Source: Ga0077527 sp945862135
GTDB lineage: Bacteria; Pseudomonadota; Gammaproteobacteria; Burkholderiales; SG8-41
DNA length: 64,000 nucleotides
Assembly: GCA_964203275.1 (NCBI GenBank)
Contig: CAXNMF010000005.1
Coordinates: 124,001 to 188,000, forward strand
Reading direction: 5' to 3'
Shown: piece by piece, positions 52,577 through 61,880 of the stretch
Layout of the letters: every line of letters begins with the position of its first letter
Position numbering within the stretch: position 1 is the first letter of the stretch
Translations under genes and position numbers: made by a program
Notes under the pieces: generated by a model
What the model was told of the DNA's origin: nothing
Database searches by the model: none
What the model saw: the letters and a program-made list of their open reading frames with translations, nothing else

Positions 52577-52837
52577 GTGCGCGACCGAACAGAACGGAAT
52601 CTGCACCAAGCCCGGCAAAACAGGTTTCTCGAGCAGGCGGCCGTCAACGCACAGGCGTTGTTCAGAAGCGGTGCCTTCAAGAATGTGGCGCTGATTGCTG
52701 AAGCCAAGGCGCTCGGCATCGTGCGCCAGGAAATGGGTGGTGTTATTCAGGCCGCGACATTTGTGGAAATCGCGGATGAACATACCGGCACGCCGGTGAC
52801 TGATCTGGAGTTGATCTTGGCGGCTTTTCGAGCCTAG
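52577..52837 (+). CDS. Small hypothetical protein (weak)
   Basis: 86 residues from GTG 52577. The central part is helical and regular (RFLEQAAVNAQALFRSGAFKNVALIAEAKALGIV), ending in a short beta-like stretch. There is no good ribosome site, and a minus-strand reading frame overlaps it. I rate it as possible only. No family recognised. Confidence 0.3.
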   Translation: MRDRTERNLHQARQNRFLEQAAVNAQALFRSGAFKNVALIAEAKALGIVRQEMGGVIQAATFVEIADEHTGTPVTDLELILAAFRA

Positions 52838-52882
52838 TTGTAAACCGGAATTTCGCCGACATCCAGTGTGGCCTAAAAAGTA

Positions 52883-52904
52883 TTTATTAAACAATAACTT
52901 ATAA
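52883..52904 (-). promoter_or_regulatory. AT-rich motif, copy 5
   Basis: Minus-strand reading TTATAAGTT-ATTGTTTAATAAA, the most divergent of six copies in its last half. It lies in the 219-bp gap before the alpha/beta hydrolase-OsmC gene. On the plus strand a TATAAT hexamer overlaps its end (52900-52905). Confidence 0.45.
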
Positions 52905-53056
52905 TTTTTTTCGTGCGCTGCCGGGGCGATGCTGCCAGGTCCGGGGCCGTTTGTAATGAGCCACCATCGCCATGCCCTGTGCTAGCGTGAACATACGGAC
53001 GGTGCGAACGTCCATACCCGCTACACGCGACATCCTGATACCCAACGGAGTTACGC

Positions 53057-54268
53057 ATGACCTCGATTCCAGTCCGTTTTCCGGGTGCCCTTGGCGCCGA
53101 ACTGGCCGGCCGGCTGGATACGCCCCTGCTGCCGCCGCGCGCTTACGCGTTGTTTGCGCACTGTTTCACCTGCTCCAAGGAAAGCAAGGCCGCAAGTTTC
53201 ATCTCGGCTGCGTTGACCGAGCATGGCATTGCGGTGCTGCGTTTCGATTTCACCGGGCTGGGGGCGAGTGATGGTGACTTCGCCAACACCGGATTCAGTT
53301 CCAATGTGTCAGACCTTGTGGCCGCAGCGGATTGGCTGCGTGCCCACCATGGCGCACCGGCGATACTGATCGGCCACAGCCTTGGAGGCGCCGCGGTGCT
53401 CGCGGCTGCTGACCTCATTGCGGAAGCGCGCGCCGTTGTCACGATCGGCGCACCGTCCGCCCCAGCCCACATCAAGGCGCTGCTCAAATCTTCGGTGGGT
53501 GAGATAGAGGCGAGAGGTGAAGCCGAGGTGGAACTCGGCGGGCGGCGATTCCGCATCAAGCGCGAATTCCTCGAGGACCTGGAGCAGCAGACGCAGAAAC
53601 AATATATTGCCGGACTGCGCCGGGCACTGCTGGTCATGCACTCCCCGATCGATGGCACTGTTCCCATCGAAAATGCCACCGGCATATTCATCGCCGCAAA
53701 ACATCCGAAAAGTTTCGTGTCACTGGATCGCGCAGACCATTTTCTGTCGCGGCGCGAGGACGCCCGCTACGCCGCAACCGTGCTTGCCGCTTGGGCCGGG
53801 CGTTTTGTGCCGTTGGCTGACACCCATCGTATCGAGGGTGAGGCCGGTGAGGTTGTTGTTGCCGAAACCCGCGAAGGCAAGTTCACCCAGACCATTGCCG
53901 CAGCGGGCCATGCGCTGCGTGCCGACGAACCGCAATCCGTCGGTGGCCTGGGTTCCGCGCCAGGGCCTTATGATCTGCTGCTGTCTGCGCTGGGCGCCTG
54001 CACTGCAATGACCATCCGCATGTATGCCGATCTGAAGCAGTTGCCTCTGGAGCGCGTTACTGTGCGTTTGAGGCATGAGAAAATCCACGCTCAGGATTGC
54101 GCCGACTGTGACACGAAGGAAGGCAAGGTTGATCGCATCGATCGGGTGATTACGCTCGAAGGGACGCTCGACGAGGCGCAGCGCACAAAGCTGCTGGAGA
54201 TTGCCGACAAATGCCCGGTACATCGAACCTTGCATGGCGAAGTCAAAGTGCTGACACACATCGGATAA
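53057..54268 (+). CDS. Fusion of alpha/beta hydrolase and OsmC-like domains
   Basis: 403 residues. The first 255 residues form an alpha/beta hydrolase (LFAHCFTCSKESKAASFIS, FTGLGASDGDF, nucleophile in LIGHSLGGAAV at about 113). The C-terminal 140 residues are an OsmC domain: SVGGLGSAPGPYDLLLSALGACTAMTIRMYA with one redox cysteine and KCPVHRTLHGEVKV with the other. OsmC proteins reduce organic hydroperoxides. The ATG has ACGGAG upstream. The fused form is a recognised bifunctional family in proteobacteria. Confidence 0.92.
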   Translation: MTSIPVRFPGALGAELAGRLDTPLLPPRAYALFAHCFTCSKESKAASFISAALTEHGIAVLRFDFTGLGASDGDFANTGFSSNVSDLVAAADWLRAHHGAPAILIGHSLGGAAVLAAADLIAEARAVVTIGAPSAPAHIKALLKSSVGEIEARGEAEVELGGRRFRIKREFLEDLEQQTQKQYIAGLRRALLVMHSPIDGTVPIENATGIFIAAKHPKSFVSLDRADHFLSRREDARYAATVLAAWAGRFVPLADTHRIEGEAGEVVVAETREGKFTQTIAAAGHALRADEPQSVGGLGSAPGPYDLLLSALGACTAMTIRMYADLKQLPLERVTVRLRHEKIHAQDCADCDTKEGKVDRIDRVITLEGTLDEAQRTKLLEIADKCPVHRTLHGEVKVLTHIG

Positions 54269-54373
54269 GCGCGGATAACTGCTTGCTGCAACGGGATGTG
54301 ACGGAGCGCCATCTCCAGGCAATCGGTTATTGCAGATAGCTCCAATCATCAACCAGAAAACAGGAGTGCGAAG

Positions 54374-54580
54374 ATGGCTGAAGATCCGAGATCCTGCGGC
54401 AGTATTGCCTGCATCATCAATCTTGAGGGTTATTGCTGGTGCGGCCTGAAATGGGATGGCCAGAAAATGACCAGGGCGCCGCTGGAAAACACGGCTGAAC
54501 GTCGCGTCGGCAAAACAAGCCAAACGGCTGGAAAGCCGCGTCGCCAATCACCTGCGAAAAAAACACGGACTGCGCGTTGA
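54374..54580 (+). CDS. Small cysteine-containing basic protein
   Basis: 68 residues with four cysteines in the N-terminal third (SCGSIAC...GYCWCGLKWDG), spaced as a possible zinc or disulfide knuckle, and a basic C-terminal tail (RRQSPAKKTRTAR). CAGGAG lies in front of the ATG. Too short to assign; compatible with a small nucleic-acid-binding protein. Confidence 0.5.
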   Translation: MAEDPRSCGSIACIINLEGYCWCGLKWDGQKMTRAPLENTAERRVGKTSQTAGKPRRQSPAKKTRTAR

Positions 54581-54656
54581 GCGGGATCGCCGATCCTGTG
54601 TAAGGCCGGTTTTAACCGTGGTTAAATTACCGTTACTTCGATCCGGGGAGATCAAC

Positions 54657-55829
54657 ATGAAACGCAGCTTCGCCGGTAGTCTCGTCGTCACCGTGCTGTT
54701 GGCCACCACGATTGCGCTGGCCGCTCCGGAAGTCTTTCGTGCACCGGTCAAGTTGCGCGAGGTCAGCGCCAGCCTGTGGGGTGAGCCGTTTAAAGGGGTG
54801 ACCACGGATGGCAAGGTGATTCCCAATCTGTTCGCGCTCGCACAGACCGGTGTTTCGACTGCGCCGGCGACGAAGGCCGCCACTGCATTTGTCGCAAGCC
54901 TCAACGAAGGGCAACGCAAGAAAACGCTGTTCCCGGTCGATGACAGTGAATGGCGGCAGTGGGACAACCGTCATTTCGCGATGCGCCAGGGCATGGGTTT
55001 TTTCGAGATGAGCGAAGCCCAGCGCAAACTTGCGATTGATCTGTTGCGCGAAAGTCTCAGTGCCAAAGGGCTCAAGGTGACCCGCGACATCATGAATCTC
55101 AACGGCACGCTGGGTGAGATGACCGGCAACTTTGAGGAATACGGCGAGTGGTTCTACTGGATCACCATCATGGGCGAGCCCGGCGGCAGCGCACCCTGGG
55201 GTTGGCAACTGGATGGACATCACGTGATCATCAATTACTTCGTGCTGGGAGATCAGGTCGTGATGACGCCGGTGTTCATGGGCTCGGAACCGGTCAAAGC
55301 CGAGGGTGGAAAGTTCAAGGGCACGGAAGTCCTGCAAAGCGAACAGGACAAGGGGCTTGCATTGATGCGCTCTCTCAGCGCCGGTCAGCAGGCTTCGGCG
55401 CGTATCCGCAAGGACAAGTCGGGTGAGGATTTGCTGAGTGCGGCCTACAAGGACAATCTGGTGATGGACTATGCGGGCATTCGCGCCAGCGATATGACCG
55501 AGGCGCAGAAGACTCAACTGCTGAATGTGGTTGCAGATTTTGTCAACAACATGAAAGAAGGGCACGCCAAAGTCAGGATGGCCGAGGTACGCAAGCATAT
55601 CAACGACACCTATTTCGGCTGGATTGGCGGCACAGATGCAGACGCTGTTTTTTATTACCGCATCCAGAGCCCGGTGATCCTGATCGAGTTTGACCATCAA
55701 CGCCCAATCGCGCTGGCCAAGTCAAATGTTCCGACCCGCCAGCATATCCACACCATGGTGCGCACGCCCAACGGCAATGATTACGGCAAGGACCTGCTGC
55801 GCCAGCATCACCTGAAGCACAGGCATTAG
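54657..55829 (+). CDS. Secreted DUF3500 protein
   Basis: 390 residues from the ATG at 54657 (GGGGAG before it). Signal peptide ends ALA-APEV (about 22). The DUF3500 core has LNEGQRKKTLFPVDDSEWRQW, MGEPGGSAPWGWQLDGHHVIINY (about 185-207), VMTPVFMGSEP and FYYRIQSPVILIEFDHQRPIA. The family is conserved in bacteria and of unknown function; the H-H-pair region may bind a metal. Confidence 0.88.
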   Translation: MKRSFAGSLVVTVLLATTIALAAPEVFRAPVKLREVSASLWGEPFKGVTTDGKVIPNLFALAQTGVSTAPATKAATAFVASLNEGQRKKTLFPVDDSEWRQWDNRHFAMRQGMGFFEMSEAQRKLAIDLLRESLSAKGLKVTRDIMNLNGTLGEMTGNFEEYGEWFYWITIMGEPGGSAPWGWQLDGHHVIINYFVLGDQVVMTPVFMGSEPVKAEGGKFKGTEVLQSEQDKGLALMRSLSAGQQASARIRKDKSGEDLLSAAYKDNLVMDYAGIRASDMTEAQKTQLLNVVADFVNNMKEGHAKVRMAEVRKHINDTYFGWIGGTDADAVFYYRIQSPVILIEFDHQRPIALAKSNVPTRQHIHTMVRTPNGNDYGKDLLRQHHLKHRH

Positions 55830-55914
55830 CGGGGTACCGAGCCTCCCGGGCTGTGTCACGTTATGATGCGGAAGAGAACGGCTGCCCATGCAGGGCGATA
55901 CAGGGGGCATTGAT

Positions 55915-56418
55915 ATGCGCCGCAAGAAAACACCCATCATCATTGATGTCGAAGCTTCCGGTTTCGGCAATGGCAGCTATCCGATTGAAGTCGGTGTCGC
56001 GCTCGACGATGACACCAAATACTGTTCGCTGATCCATCCCGCTCCGCAATGGGATCACTGGGACAATGATGCCGAGAAAGTACACCGCATCGCGCGCGAT
56101 ATCCTCGAAACCTACGGCAAGCCGCTGCAGGAAGTTGCGGCCCATCTCAACAAACTGCTGGAAGGCAAAACACTTTATACCGACGCATGGGTGGTGGACA
56201 AGCCGTGGCTGACCACGCTGTTTTACGAGGCCAAAATGGAAATGAAATTCAGCGTCAGTCCGCTGGAAATGATCCTTTCCGAAGACCAGATGGCGCGATG
56301 GCACGAAACCAAGGACCGGATACTGGCCAGTGTCGAGACGCATCGCCATCGCGCAAGTTTCGATGCGTGGCTGATTCAGGAAACCTACAAGCAGACGCTG
56401 GAGGCACCTCCGGCCTGA
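55915..56418 (+). CDS. DEDD-type 3'-5' exonuclease-like protein
   Basis: 167 residues from the ATG at 55915, preceded by CAGGGGG. PIIIDVEASGFGNGSYPIEVG has the D-x-E of exo motif I (about 8-14), a middle Asp falls in LYTDAWVVDKPWL (about 95), and HRASFDAWLIQE (about 150) gives the last H/D pair. This is the catalytic arrangement of DnaQ-like nucleases with some divergence. Substrate unknown. Confidence 0.72.
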   Translation: MRRKKTPIIIDVEASGFGNGSYPIEVGVALDDDTKYCSLIHPAPQWDHWDNDAEKVHRIARDILETYGKPLQEVAAHLNKLLEGKTLYTDAWVVDKPWLTTLFYEAKMEMKFSVSPLEMILSEDQMARWHETKDRILASVETHRHRASFDAWLIQETYKQTLEAPPA

Positions 56419-56469
56419 GTCTGGTTCGGTTGGGTCTTTTGCAGATCGGCAATGACTGAAACCGCTGAG

Positions 56470-56961
56470 TCATTGCCGCGTCCCGGGTTTATGCTGATTT
56501 TCCGGAACCCCTTCCAGCGGCAGTCGCCGGATCACGGACTGCTTGGAAAACCGCAGCGTATGAGTTGCCAGCAGCGTTTCGGCGAGAAAACAGACCAGCG
56601 CACAGGCGAAGCAGGCGATTCCGCCGAGAAAACTCCAGCGCACGAAATTGTCAGTGACTGAGTTCATCGTGACATCAAGAAACAGGCCAGCCACCGTCAT
56701 GCCGATGAACAATGCGCAGAAAACGAGGAATCCGATCGACCAGTTGACGACGCTGCCGCGCAGCCCGAGCCGGCGCAGTTCCCAGTAGGCGGCGTCTTCG
56801 TTCTTGATGCGTTGCGTATCGAGACGTTCCTCGATCCAGCGGGCCCGGTCAATGATGCGGGACAGCCGCGTGGCCAGCGCGCCGATCATGGCGGCGACCG
56901 CAGTCAGCATGAACACTGGGGCAACGGCGGATTGAATGCCGTGAACAATGGTTGAATTCAT
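56470..56961 (-). CDS. DUF2721 membrane protein
   Basis: 163 residues from the ATG at 56961. Three hydrophobic stretches (about 12-30, 73-95, 108-130). The N-terminal QSAVAPVFMLTAVAAMIGALATRLSRIIDRARWIEE is the DUF2721 signature. Function unknown. It is convergent with the exonuclease-like gene. Confidence 0.82.
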   Translation of the reverse strand: MNSTIVHGIQSAVAPVFMLTAVAAMIGALATRLSRIIDRARWIEERLDTQRIKNEDAAYWELRRLGLRGSVVNWSIGFLVFCALFIGMTVAGLFLDVTMNSVTDNFVRWSFLGGIACFACALVCFLAETLLATHTLRFSKQSVIRRLPLEGVPENQHKPGTRQ

Positions 56962-57182
56962 GGAGGCGCTCCGGATATTGTGGAATTGTATTGAGGCCGT
57001 TCGCTGCACGGTCGATCACTGCATGTGGTGGCCGCCATTGACGGAACGGTCTTTTACAGCCTTATGATCAATGCTGTGCGGTTTCTTCGCAAGTGAGGGG
57101 GCGCTTTGCGGCATGTCCGATCCGCCATGTGCCGTCAATCACATCGCTGCGGCGTGGGTTTCGAGCGACAAAGCCCGGGATT

Positions 57183-57935
57183 TCACGAGGGGTCGGGCGA
57201 ACCTTGATCGAGGATGACTGGTGGGCGACGCAGCGTTTTGAATGTCAGGTGATTCACCAGGGCGACAGCCCAGCAAATCAGGCCGGTCCACAGCACATGG
57301 CTGGGGTAATGCGCGCCACGCAATACCTGCGTGATCCCGCATGTCAGGCCAAACAAGAGCATCAGGTAAAACATACGCCAGCCTTCTTGCCGCACTCCTG
57401 CCGAAGCGGAAAACAGTCCGGGCAGGGCGAGCGCAAGAAACGCAAAGCCCGCGGAGGCATGTCCGCTGGGGAAACAACGCCCCGGGCCGTCATCAGCAAG
57501 GCCCCATGCCCAGTGGGATACATATCGCGCCATTCCGCCGAACTCGGCCAAATCCCATGGACAGCTCGTCAGGCTGGAGTATTTGATCCAGCTGATCGAG
57601 AGCAGTGATGCCGTCACTCCAATGAGCATTTCTACACGTTGAAGGCGTGAAGTGGCGCGCATGAATCCAAGCGGCTGCCAGATTGCGATGATCAGCGCGA
57701 GATAACACAGCACTGAAACAGTGTGCAGCCCGTCGTGCAGCACGACACGCAGCCACCAGTCATGCCTCAATGCGAATCCGTGATGGTCTGCCAGAAGGTT
57801 CATGATCCACAGATCGGCACTGCTCCATTCCCAGAGCAGGATGCAGCCGAGCCAGAGCCCAGTGATCAGCCGGGGCGCAGTTAAAGCGAGAAAAGTCGTT
57901 CCGGTCACGTTGACCGTAGCAATGTGCCCGTTCAT
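57183..57935 (-). CDS. PAP2-type phosphatase (undecaprenyl/lipid phosphate family)
   Basis: 250 residues, six hydrophobic segments. PAP2 motifs: KYSSLTSCPWDL (first), CFPSGHASAGFAFLAL (second, about 150-165) and RGAHYPSHVLW (third, about 202-212). Family members remove phosphate from lipid A, phosphatidate or polyprenyl pyrophosphate at the periplasmic face. It is the third gene of an eptA-dgkA-PAP2 run, 10 bp after dgkA, so a lipid A or phosphatidate role is likely. Confidence 0.88.
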   Translation of the reverse strand: MNGHIATVNVTGTTFLALTAPRLITGLWLGCILLWEWSSADLWIMNLLADHHGFALRHDWWLRVVLHDGLHTVSVLCYLALIIAIWQPLGFMRATSRLQRVEMLIGVTASLLSISWIKYSSLTSCPWDLAEFGGMARYVSHWAWGLADDGPGRCFPSGHASAGFAFLALALPGLFSASAGVRQEGWRMFYLMLLFGLTCGITQVLRGAHYPSHVLWTGLICWAVALVNHLTFKTLRRPPVILDQGSPDPS

Positions 57936-57945
57936 CGCATTGCGG

Positions 57946-58296
57946 TCAGATCACCAGCACCCAGACTATTACCGCGATCACGATGCTGAGAAAAACCGCC
58001 GCACTGCCAAAATCCTTGGCGCGTCCAAGCAGCGTGTGGGGTTCCGGACTGACGGCATCACAAAGCGCCTCCAGTCCGGAGTTCAGCAACTCCACCACCC
58101 AGACCAGAAGGATGGCGCCGATCAGCAGAGCCATGCGCCAGTTTTCGCTAACAAGCCATGGCACTGCGGCTATCAACGGCACGCCCACGATCACTTCCTG
58201 GCGGAACGCCGCCTCGTGCCGCCACGCCGCGCGTAATCCGGCAATGGTGTATCGCATCGCCGGCAAGAGGCGTCCGGGCCCGCCAGTGCTTTTCAT
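57946..58296 (-). CDS. dgkA: Diacylglycerol kinase DgkA
   Basis: 116 residues, three helices. AFRQEVIVGVPLIAAVPWL, WVVELLNSGLEALCDAV and GRAKDFGSAAVFLSI are the DgkA signatures (E-L-N-S/T-A/G-I/L-E and A-K-D-x-x-S-A-A). It recycles diacylglycerol to phosphatidate. The start overlaps the eptA stop by four bases (58293-58296). The pairing makes sense because EptA releases diacylglycerol when it uses phosphatidylethanolamine. Confidence 0.96.
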   Translation of the reverse strand: MKSTGGPGRLLPAMRYTIAGLRAAWRHEAAFRQEVIVGVPLIAAVPWLVSENWRMALLIGAILLVWVVELLNSGLEALCDAVSPEPHTLLGRAKDFGSAAVFLSIVIAVIVWVLVI

Positions 58297-59918
58297 GACG
58301 GCGGCGCCAATACGGCCTGGTTCAGGATGTCCTTGCCGGGACGGTAAGTCGAGGATTGCATTTCAAAAAACCCCAGCATGGTGTGAAAGACATTGTCATG
58401 CGAAAAAGGAACCCTGCTGTTTTCGCGTAGCGTGGGGGTGTTTGCGGCATGGAATCTCGAGCCAAACCACATTATCGCAGGCACATGCAACTGTGCTTTG
58501 GGTGCGATGGATTTGGGCATCCCATGCAGATAGAGCCCGTTTTCACCGAGCGATTCGCCATGATCGCTGACATAGAACAGCGCGGTTTCGAACCGGTTGT
58601 CGTTTTTCTGCAGAAGATCGATCGCCTTGGCCAGGAAATGGTCGGTATAAAGAATGGCATTGTCATAAGCATTGATGATTTCCTCTTGGCTGCAAAGGCT
58701 GAGATCGCTTTCCCTGCAGGCGGGCTTGAATTTTTCAAATGCCGGCGGATAGCGCTTGTAATAGGCAGGGCCGTGATTTCCCATCTGGTGCAGAACGATC
58801 AGGATGTCGCCCCGCGGGTGCAGGTCGATGTAGTCCTGCAACCCCGAGAGCATGCCTTCGTCCCTGCATTCGCTGTCGCATAGAGGATTCGTTTTGGAGG
58901 AACGATAATCTTCGAATTGCACGCGATTGGCGACTCCCTTGGAGTCGGAGTTGTTGTCGCGCCATAGTACGTTCACCCCGCCGCGCTGCAAGACGTCGAG
59001 CAGATTTTCCTGCTTGTTGATTTCCAGTGTGCTCTTGGTTTCTCCGTCCAGCATGAACATGCATGGCACCGAAACCGCGGTCGATGTTCCGCAGGCTTTG
59101 AAACCGGAAAAACTGATGACATTCTTCTGGCGCAGATGCGGATTGGTGTCGCGGCCATAACCGTTCAGCGAAAAGTGATCGGCGCGTGCGGTTTCGCCGA
59201 CGACCAGTATGACCAGTTCACGGCTGATATCGGTGACCGGGATTTTGGCGTCGGCGCCGACGGTGGTGATGGGGTCGGTGGATACTGACTGAAAAGACTG
59301 CGCGGCGAATTTGATGGTCGAGTAGAGGAAATAGACCGGATTCGCGCGCTGCCGCAGTTCCTTGTGCTCCCGCAGAAAAGACGCGTAAAAACTGCCGAAC
59401 AGCAGCGCCGCGCCGATTACCAGCAGCAGCGTTGCGCCCGTCAGCTTCAGGCGCGCAACAGATTCCTTCTGCCAGCCCCGCCATTGCAACGGCACCCAGG
59501 CCACGGCAAGCGCGGGGGCGATGCCGAGCAGGCCGAAATAGGTCAGCAGCCTGAAGTTGAACAGATCCAGCGCTTCCGCTGTATTGGTGTGCGCGGCGTT
59601 GCGCAGCATGTCGTCGCTGATGATCACGCCGTAGCTGTCCATGAAATACGCAGCCAGCGAAGACAGAAGAAGGATGGTGATGAGAACTGGTTTTGTGCTG
59701 CGCTTGAAACAAAGCATCCCCAGTACCAGCACTGTTACGCCGCCGATCACCAAGACCAGCGACAGTACCGCTGGCGCGTGGCCACTGCTCATCGAATAGG
59801 TTTGCAGCACATTGGCGACCAGTGTGTTGTTACAGAACGCCAGCAGAAAAGCGGTGACTGCAACAATCAGCGTGTTGCTCGAGACGCTGTGCCTGGATGT
59901 TTTTGAAGGTTCCTGCAT
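58293..59918 (-). CDS. eptA: Phosphoethanolamine transferase EptA-type
   Basis: 541 residues: five N-terminal membrane helices followed by a periplasmic alkaline-phosphatase-fold domain. The nucleophile Thr lies in VILVVGETARADHFSLNGYG (about 238-257). CGTSTAVSVPCMF, LHQMGNHGPAYYKRYP and FYVSDHGESLGENGLYLHG are the metal and zinc-site segments. It transfers phosphoethanolamine from phosphatidylethanolamine to lipid A phosphate, lowering sensitivity to cationic peptides and polymyxin. No two-component regulator lies next to it. Confidence 0.95.
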   Translation of the reverse strand: MQEPSKTSRHSVSSNTLIVAVTAFLLAFCNNTLVANVLQTYSMSSGHAPAVLSLVLVIGGVTVLVLGMLCFKRSTKPVLITILLLSSLAAYFMDSYGVIISDDMLRNAAHTNTAEALDLFNFRLLTYFGLLGIAPALAVAWVPLQWRGWQKESVARLKLTGATLLLVIGAALLFGSFYASFLREHKELRQRANPVYFLYSTIKFAAQSFQSVSTDPITTVGADAKIPVTDISRELVILVVGETARADHFSLNGYGRDTNPHLRQKNVISFSGFKACGTSTAVSVPCMFMLDGETKSTLEINKQENLLDVLQRGGVNVLWRDNNSDSKGVANRVQFEDYRSSKTNPLCDSECRDEGMLSGLQDYIDLHPRGDILIVLHQMGNHGPAYYKRYPPAFEKFKPACRESDLSLCSQEEIINAYDNAILYTDHFLAKAIDLLQKNDNRFETALFYVSDHGESLGENGLYLHGMPKSIAPKAQLHVPAIMWFGSRFHAANTPTLRENSRVPFSHDNVFHTMLGFFEMQSSTYRPGKDILNQAVLAPPS

Positions 59919-60302
59919 GGATTTGCCTTGTGTCTGTATCTCGGGTGATCTGGCGATTCGGCGAGGACGCTGGCAAAAGCCTCACTACGGCTGCCGGTCT
60001 GTCTGCAACGAGGCATTCGTACTGGTTATCCCGATACGATTGGATGAAGCATACAAAGCTGGTCGTGAAGATTGAGTTAAGTGCTGGTTGCGTGGCCGGG
60101 CTGTGTTCATGTGGCCAACTCTCAACATTCCAATCGTTTGTGAATCAGGTCGCAATGACCGGTTGCGGGATGAAGTGTTGCCGGATGGAGACAGTCAGAC
60201 GCTCGATAAAATTCATAAGCGATTGTTTTTATTGAATAATATTGCTGGTCTGATTTGTGCATTCATAGGGTCGGTGGCGTGTTGATTACAAGGAGCCTGA
60301 CC
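59919..60302. other. Gene-free region between eptA and a secreted protein gene, with AT-rich motif copy 6
   Basis: 384 bp with no convincing gene. It holds TCATAAGCG-ATTGTTTTTATT at 60213-60233, copy 6 of the shared motif, 70 bp before the next start. It must also contain the eptA promoter near 59920-60000, but I see no clear -35/-10 pair there. Confidence 0.45.
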
Positions 60303-60995
60303 ATGAATATCCCGCGTTATCCGCATCTGCTGGTGGTCGTGCTGTCATGGCTGTTTATTTTGCCGGCACAGGCCATCGCGGCCTCCGAACCCCTGCAGAC
60401 ACGCTTTGTCAGGGACTTCAGCAGTTTTTCCGGTTCCGAAGCCAATGCACAGAGCCTTTACACCGGCCTCAAGCACGGCACGCGCATTACCCTCGCTGCA
60501 CCGACAACAACAACCAGCGGCGGCAGCATCGCCACACCGGTTGTTCAATTTGATCCGCCGACCCGACCGATGGGCAATGGCAATGTATTCATCAGTGCCG
60601 CGCTGGCGAAGCAGCTATTGGCGAACTACGGCATCACCGAACCGACGCCGCAGCAACTGCAGGCTGCGCTGACCAGCGGCACCATACAGCCTCCCGGCAG
60701 GACCAAGCCGGTTGTGCTGCAAGGCATCCTGCTGCAGCGCGCTGAGGGCATGGGTTGGGGCAGCATTGCCAAAAATTCCGGCATGAGAATCGGCAAGGTC
60801 GCTAGAGGCTACAAATCCGGCAAAACAGTGATTGCTTCAAGCAGCGGCGCGCCCACTGAGCCGGCTAATACGGTCAGTACCGGATTCAGTGCGCATGCCA
60901 TGAGCGGCGGGAACGCTGGCAGCGTGAGCACCCGTTTCACCACTGTCGGAGGCAGTGCTGTCAGCACGCAGGGGCATGGCCTGATCAGGCGCTAA
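60303..60995 (+). CDS. Secreted protein of unknown function
   Basis: 230 residues from the ATG at 60303 (ACAAGGAG before it). Signal peptide ends AIA-ASEP (about 26). The mature protein has a helical region (ALAKQLLANYGITEPTPQQLQAALTSGTI) and a low-complexity Ser/Gly/Thr tail (SSSGAPTEPANTVSTGFSAHAM). No family recognised. It may be surface-exposed. Confidence 0.65.
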   Translation: MNIPRYPHLLVVVLSWLFILPAQAIAASEPLQTRFVRDFSSFSGSEANAQSLYTGLKHGTRITLAAPTTTTSGGSIATPVVQFDPPTRPMGNGNVFISAALAKQLLANYGITEPTPQQLQAALTSGTIQPPGRTKPVVLQGILLQRAEGMGWGSIAKNSGMRIGKVARGYKSGKTVIASSSGAPTEPANTVSTGFSAHAMSGGNAGSVSTRFTTVGGSAVSTQGHGLIRR

Positions 60996-61238
60996 AGCGC
61001 TGACGTATTTATTCTGCGGGACAAACTGTGCCGTAAAGAACCGGGGTCGCGGAGATGCATGCGAGAAGCCGTTGTGATTGCCGTCACTACGGCACTTGAA
61101 TAACGATAAGCGCTGATAATCACCGCAAAACCAATATGAGAATGACCGCGGGTACCGGTTCAGGCGGGTGTATGTGCCCGCTTGGCGGTAAGATGGCCTA
61201 CGCCTTAAGGTTCGGGCGGAGCCTGACGGGAGGTCATC

Positions 61239-61880
61239 ATGGAATGGCTCAACATGCTGGGAAGCCAGACAGTCCGGCTGTGGCTTGCGCAGTCAGCCGT
61301 CATTTTCTTTTTGGTCAGCGGCGCGGCCCTGCTGGTTTTTGGCATCAGCCTGATCATCAACAGTACAGCCGCATTGCGCTTCATCGGCAGGATGAACCAC
61401 TGGGTATCGTTTCGCGCGGCGACCAGATCCATTGAAGTGCCGCGTGATACCCGGTCTATCGTCCTGCGATACCGCTATGCCTTTGCTGTGGTGTTTGTTG
61501 CCGGCGGCGTGTTTGTACTCCATGGATTGCTGACGCAATTCAACACCCGCGCGGCGATTACGCTGCTCGGACTCGAGGTGATCAATCCGCGTGCGGCGGA
61601 TTGGTTGGCCGACAGCCTGCGCTGGGCGCTTGTGCTCGGCAATGCGCTCGCTGTGGTTGCCGGCATCATGTTGGCGTTTTTCCCTGCGCGCGTTTCCGCG
61701 CTTGAAGCGCTTGGCGGCAAATGGATTTCATCGCGTCAGGCGACCAAGGGTGGAAACGATATGCACATGAAGATGGACGGCTGGGTGGCAATTCATCCGC
61801 GCGAATCCGGCGGCATCATTGTCCTCATTGCGCTGGTGATGATCGGCTTTTTCGGGATGATGGCGTCCAAAGTCTGGTGA
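61239..61880 (+). CDS. Integral membrane protein of unknown function
   Basis: 213 residues with about four transmembrane helices (about 18-40, 80-100, 128-150 and 190-210). The first helix region SAVIFFLVSGAALLVFGISLII is followed by a basic loop. There are no cysteines or recognisable motif. A GGGAGG site precedes the ATG. Single gene. Confidence 0.65.
   Translation: MEWLNMLGSQTVRLWLAQSAVIFFLVSGAALLVFGISLIINSTAALRFIGRMNHWVSFRAATRSIEVPRDTRSIVLRYRYAFAVVFVAGGVFVLHGLLTQFNTRAAITLLGLEVINPRAADWLADSLRWALVLGNALAVVAGIMLAFFPARVSALEALGGKWISSRQATKGGNDMHMKMDGWVAIHPRESGGIIVLIALVMIGFFGMMASKVW

Noticed and set aside
54633..55700. 355-codon minus-strand frame opposite the DUF3500 gene
   Set aside because: DUF3500 motifs and a signal peptide are on the plus strand; the reverse frame shows none.
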